Source: Oscillospiraceae bacterium
GTDB taxonomy: Bacteria > Bacillota > Clostridia > Oscillospirales > Ruminococcaceae
Reading direction: 5' to 3'
Length of the DNA stretch: 64,000 bases
Assembly: GCA_017547525.1 (NCBI GenBank)
Contig: JAFYPL010000026.1
Span: forward strand, 1 to 64,000
The notes beneath the pieces were generated by a model. That model was given only the letters and a program-made list of their open reading frames with translations. It was not told the origin of the DNA and did no database searches. Positions 61,494-64,000 of the stretch are shown piece by piece. The position numbers were made by a program, and so were the translations under genes. Numbering within the stretch: the stretch's first letter is position 1; the number at the start of each line of letters is the position of its first letter.

Positions 61494-64000
61494 TTAGTTA
61501 TGTTCGTTGTCTTTAAATTCTTTTGCTACTTTATCCAGCAATGCTTCGTAGTCTTCTGGTTCCGGAGCAGACATGATAACGTCGCGGATCTTTCTCTGGA
61601 TAATATCAATAACAATATTTTCGTGTGCAGCTGGTGCACGCAGGTATTCCATGTACAGGTGGTAGTTGCGTTTGAGCAATGTAAGTTCGTCTGTAAGACG
61701 TGTGCAGAGAACGAATTTAGCGTCTTCTGCTTTTTCCCACTTGGAGTATTCTTCGCGGAACACATCGATAACTGCATCTACCATAGCTGTGATTTCAGAA
61801 ATGTAACGTGCAGAGTTAGGTAATGTGCAGTAGTACATCAGTGGAATACCGAACAAGCTGGTTGCATTTTCTACGTAGCGTTTGCCGTCGTCTGCTTTTT
61901 CGGACAGATCCCAGTCTTCGCTGTAGAGTTTCTGACGTGTTTCGTAGTTGTCACGCAGTTCAGTTTTCAATTCATCCAGACTCTTCTGTGTGCCATCGCA
62001 TGAATCGTATTCGTGTGCATTTTCCACGCCCATAAGGTGCATAAGGTTAAATTTAGCCATGTCGCGGAAGAATTCTGTACTTTCGTAGTTGGAGTTTTTA
62101 GCTTCACTCATAGCTCTCTTGCGGCCTTTGAGCAGGTTAATATCTTCAACAACTTTTGCGTTTACGTACAGAGCATCAAGAATTTCGTAGAATTCGTCAC
62201 ACAGTGTGCCGTTTGGAACCTGTAATTCTATATCACGGTCTGTGGAATCACGGTACAGGTAAACTTTCTTGCCGTTTGCAACTGCAGAAAGTGAACGCTG
62301 CTGGATAGCGTGGTGAACAAGACCGTAAATAAATGCTTTATGCACTTTTTTGATTACGCCGTCCTGATAGTTGAAATCCAATTCAGGCATGCTCTTGATG
62401 GAGTCCCAGGATTTGTCGATATGTGTGGAAATAGCAGCATTCTTAGTTGAGTCAGGGCCGATAAGACGTCCGTACTCTGTATATGCTCTGTGGTATGTAC
62501 CAGCACTCTTCTTACCTGTTTCTGTTTCGTAAGGCGCTGCGAATTTTTTCAGTTTGTTAGGTGTAAGGTTGTACAGTGCGTTGAAGAAGTGGATTTCGTA
62601 TTTGGAAACTGTATCTACTGCTTCACCGTTAGGAATCAGATCTTTTACGCGGAACTTACGGTTATCAAGAAGTGATTTGTTGTAAGCGCATACCTTGATT
62701 TCTCTAGGTTCTTCGTTTGTTACACGCTGAATGGATGGAGCAGCAATACGTGAACCCATAGCTACTACTTCAATAATGTGACGCTGTGCATCAGCTATAG
62801 ATACCTGTTCGAATACCTGAGAATCGCCGCCGTTTTCTTCGCGCAGACGGATACGTGCCTGCAGACGCTGTTCCAGTTCGATAGCACCGATAATATCACG
62901 GTCAATATCATCACATTTTTCACGTACGCTGTTTTTGAAGTAACCCATAAGGATATCATCAAAGATATTTACGCGACGGTCTTCATCGATGTATCCGCCA
63001 CCGGATTTATCCAGTTCCATTTTGAAGATAGCATTGTTTTTAACTGCGTCAAAGATACCGCCGTTGATGTCGGAGTTGAGCATTGTAGTTTCTTTCTGGA
63101 TTTTCTGCAGAGAGAATTTGCTCAGTTCCTGAAGGAGAGCTTCTGTTGCACAGATGTTTACGAAAGAGTCGCCTTTTTTGTACAGCAGTTCGTCAACGAT
63201 ATCAACTTTTTTACGGCTCAGGTCTTTTACTTTGTATACGAATGTGTTGAAGAATACTTCAAACTGTTCTGCATAAGCTTTTACATATGTATATGCTTTT
63301 GCGTAAGCTGCATGAACAGCAGTTTTCTTACAGTAGTCTTCCAGTGCCATAAAGTAAGCTGGAACGTCCTGATTTGCTTCTTCGTTCAGTTTTTTGTAGC
63401 CTTTCAGTTTATCGAAAAGTTTAGGTGTTTTTTCGATATCTGCCAGGTTTTCAATACCTGTGATTTTTTCTTTTGTGAATTTGAAGTCATATTCTTTGTT
63501 TTTGAACATTTCGATTGTTTCTTCAGCACGGATATGACTTGTAGAGTTTGTTTCTTTTGCAAATTCTTCCATCAAACGATAGAGAACGAAACGTACTGCA
63601 CATGGGTGGAAAATTTCACCCTGAGCATTTTTGATAAGGTTTTCAACGCTGTATACATCGTTGATAACAGTTGTTTTCTGTTCGTTTGTGTAGAGAGCAT
63701 CAACCCAGCGATTTACGATGCCTTCAACGATAGGGCTGCCGTCTTTGCTGCGTTCTTCAACAACGCCACGGTATGCACCCAGAGAATCCAGAGCGTCCGC
63801 AATTTTGTTTTCGCCTTCGCCAAAACCCGGGCTGTTTTCCCACTGTTTTGCGGAGTTGTACAGGCTGTTGAAACGTTTATCGTTCAGAACTGTGCGGTAT
63901 ACCCGGTCTTCAAAGCTCTTTTTGAAGCGTTTGAGTTTGGAATCAAAGCCATCCAGTTCAAATGTGTTTGTAAGGTCGATAGAGAATGGGTCTTTTGCAT
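61494..64000 (-). CDS. C-terminal part of a very large protein, possibly tubulin-like
   Basis: The frame stays open from 61494 to the window edge, so at least 834 residues are coded; the N terminus is outside. Soluble, mostly helical, with no membrane segment. The visible text, such as GEIFHPCAVRFVLYRL and QPVNG-type loops, reminds me of the long C-terminal arm of bacterial tubulin-like (Tubulin_2) proteins, but the GTPase signature would be upstream and cannot be checked. First visible gene of the operon. A TTG start inside at 63575 has no good ribosome binding site and should not be taken as the start. Confidence 0.55.
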   Translation of the reverse strand, partial: AKDPFSIDLTNTFELDGFDSKLKRFKKSFEDRVYRTVLNDKRFNSLYNSAKQWENSPGFGEGENKIADALDSLGAYRGVVEERSKDGSPIVEGIVNRWVDALYTNEQKTTVINDVYSVENLIKNAQGEIFHPCAVRFVLYRLMEEFAKETNSTSHIRAEETIEMFKNKEYDFKFTKEKITGIENLADIEKTPKLFDKLKGYKKLNEEANQDVPAYFMALEDYCKKTAVHAAYAKAYTYVKAYAEQFEVFFNTFVYKVKDLSRKKVDIVDELLYKKGDSFVNICATEALLQELSKFSLQKIQKETTMLNSDINGGIFDAVKNNAIFKMELDKSGGGYIDEDRRVNIFDDILMGYFKNSVREKCDDIDRDIIGAIELEQRLQARIRLREENGGDSQVFEQVSIADAQRHIIEVVAMGSRIAAPSIQRVTNEEPREIKVCAYNKSLLDNRKFRVKDLIPNGEAVDTVSKYEIHFFNALYNLTPNKLKKFAAPYETETGKKSAGTYHRAYTEYGRLIGPDSTKNAAISTHIDKSWDSIKSMPELDFNYQDGVIKKVHKAFIYGLVHHAIQQRSLSAVANGKKVYLYRDSTDRDIELQVPNGTLCDEFYEILDALYVNAKVVEDINLLKGRKRAMSEAKNSNYESTEFFRDMAKFNLMHLMGVENAHEYDSCDGTQKSLDELKTELRDNYETRQKLYSEDWDLSEKADDGKRYVENATSLFGIPLMYYCTLPNSARYISEITAMVDAVIDVFREEYSKWEKAEDAKFVLCTRLTDELTLLKRNYHLYMEYLRAPAAHENIVIDIIQRKIRDVIMSAPEPEDYEALLDKVAKEFKDNEHN

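Noticed and set aside
61494..63575. Treating this gene as complete from the TTG at 63575
   Set aside because: The same frame is open without a stop to the end of the window, and no start signal lies at 63575; it is a partial gene.

Overview
This window reads as part of the chromosome of an anaerobic, endospore-forming member of the Clostridia, most like the gut Oscillospiraceae/Ruminococcaceae by gene content. I base this on gene content, not on a database match. The evidence is a SpoVT-like regulator, a spoVAC-spoVAD-spoVAE operon behind a forespore-type promoter, an oxygen-sensitive class III ribonucleotide reductase, a minimal two-gene SUF-like Fe-S system, a Gram-positive FakA/Asp23 pair and strong AGGAGG ribosome binding sites. 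GC content is middling and most intergenic spaces are AT-rich, with clear intrinsic terminators. There is one tRNA and no rRNA, CRISPR array or intact mobile element.

Layout. 0-9.2 kb: SpoVT-like protein, hpt, a split UxaA-type dehydratase, HAD phosphatase, class III ribonucleotide reductase with its glycyl-radical tail on a separate 58-residue gene and two NrdR-type boxes upstream, a CDF metal exporter and a proline-type peptidase. 9.2-13.8 kb: spoVA operon, then acyl-ACP thioesterase, an AlaX-type editing protein and a HIRAN-like protein. 13.9-23.2 kb: acetyltransferase, a small AT-rich islet with a lipoprotein, nucleoside hydrolase, aldose epimerase, SGNH hydrolase, QueG-like Fe-S protein, a Gate-domain membrane protein and the smsCB pair. 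23.2-28.7 kb: fakA, asp23-like gene, a membrane protein, tRNA-Ser(CGA) and a three-gene ABC importer behind a palindromic operator. 28.7-30.6 kb: a scarred stretch with an Mrr-type endonuclease and the tail of a broken laccase-domain gene. 30.6-44.3 kb: pncB, a permuted NlpC/P60-like protein, a penicillin-binding carboxypeptidase, two phosphoesterases, an M20 amidohydrolase with an elaborate regulatory region, an AI-2E transporter, a candidate structured RNA, lepA and a glycogen branching enzyme.

44.3-54.9 kb: an S-box (SAM) riboswitch with terminator and antiterminator controlling a 70-residue unknown protein; a cyclase-family protein; an autoregulated short MerR protein with a lipoprotein; a MoxR/DUF58/membrane operon; a VWA protein translationally coupled to a 45-residue EF-hand-like peptide; uraA; a peptidase-fold protein that has lost metal ligands; and DegV. 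54.9-64.0 kb: a tight operon of four large genes, running off the end of the window, with a LIM-like/DA1-like metalloprotease, a 1159-residue membrane protein with a possible degenerate nucleotide-binding core, a 699-residue two-helix membrane protein and the C-terminal part of a very large protein that may belong to a tubulin-like family. This last operon is the best candidate for an undescribed system. The SAM-controlled small gene, the split NrdD and the VWA/EF-hand pair are the next most interesting.
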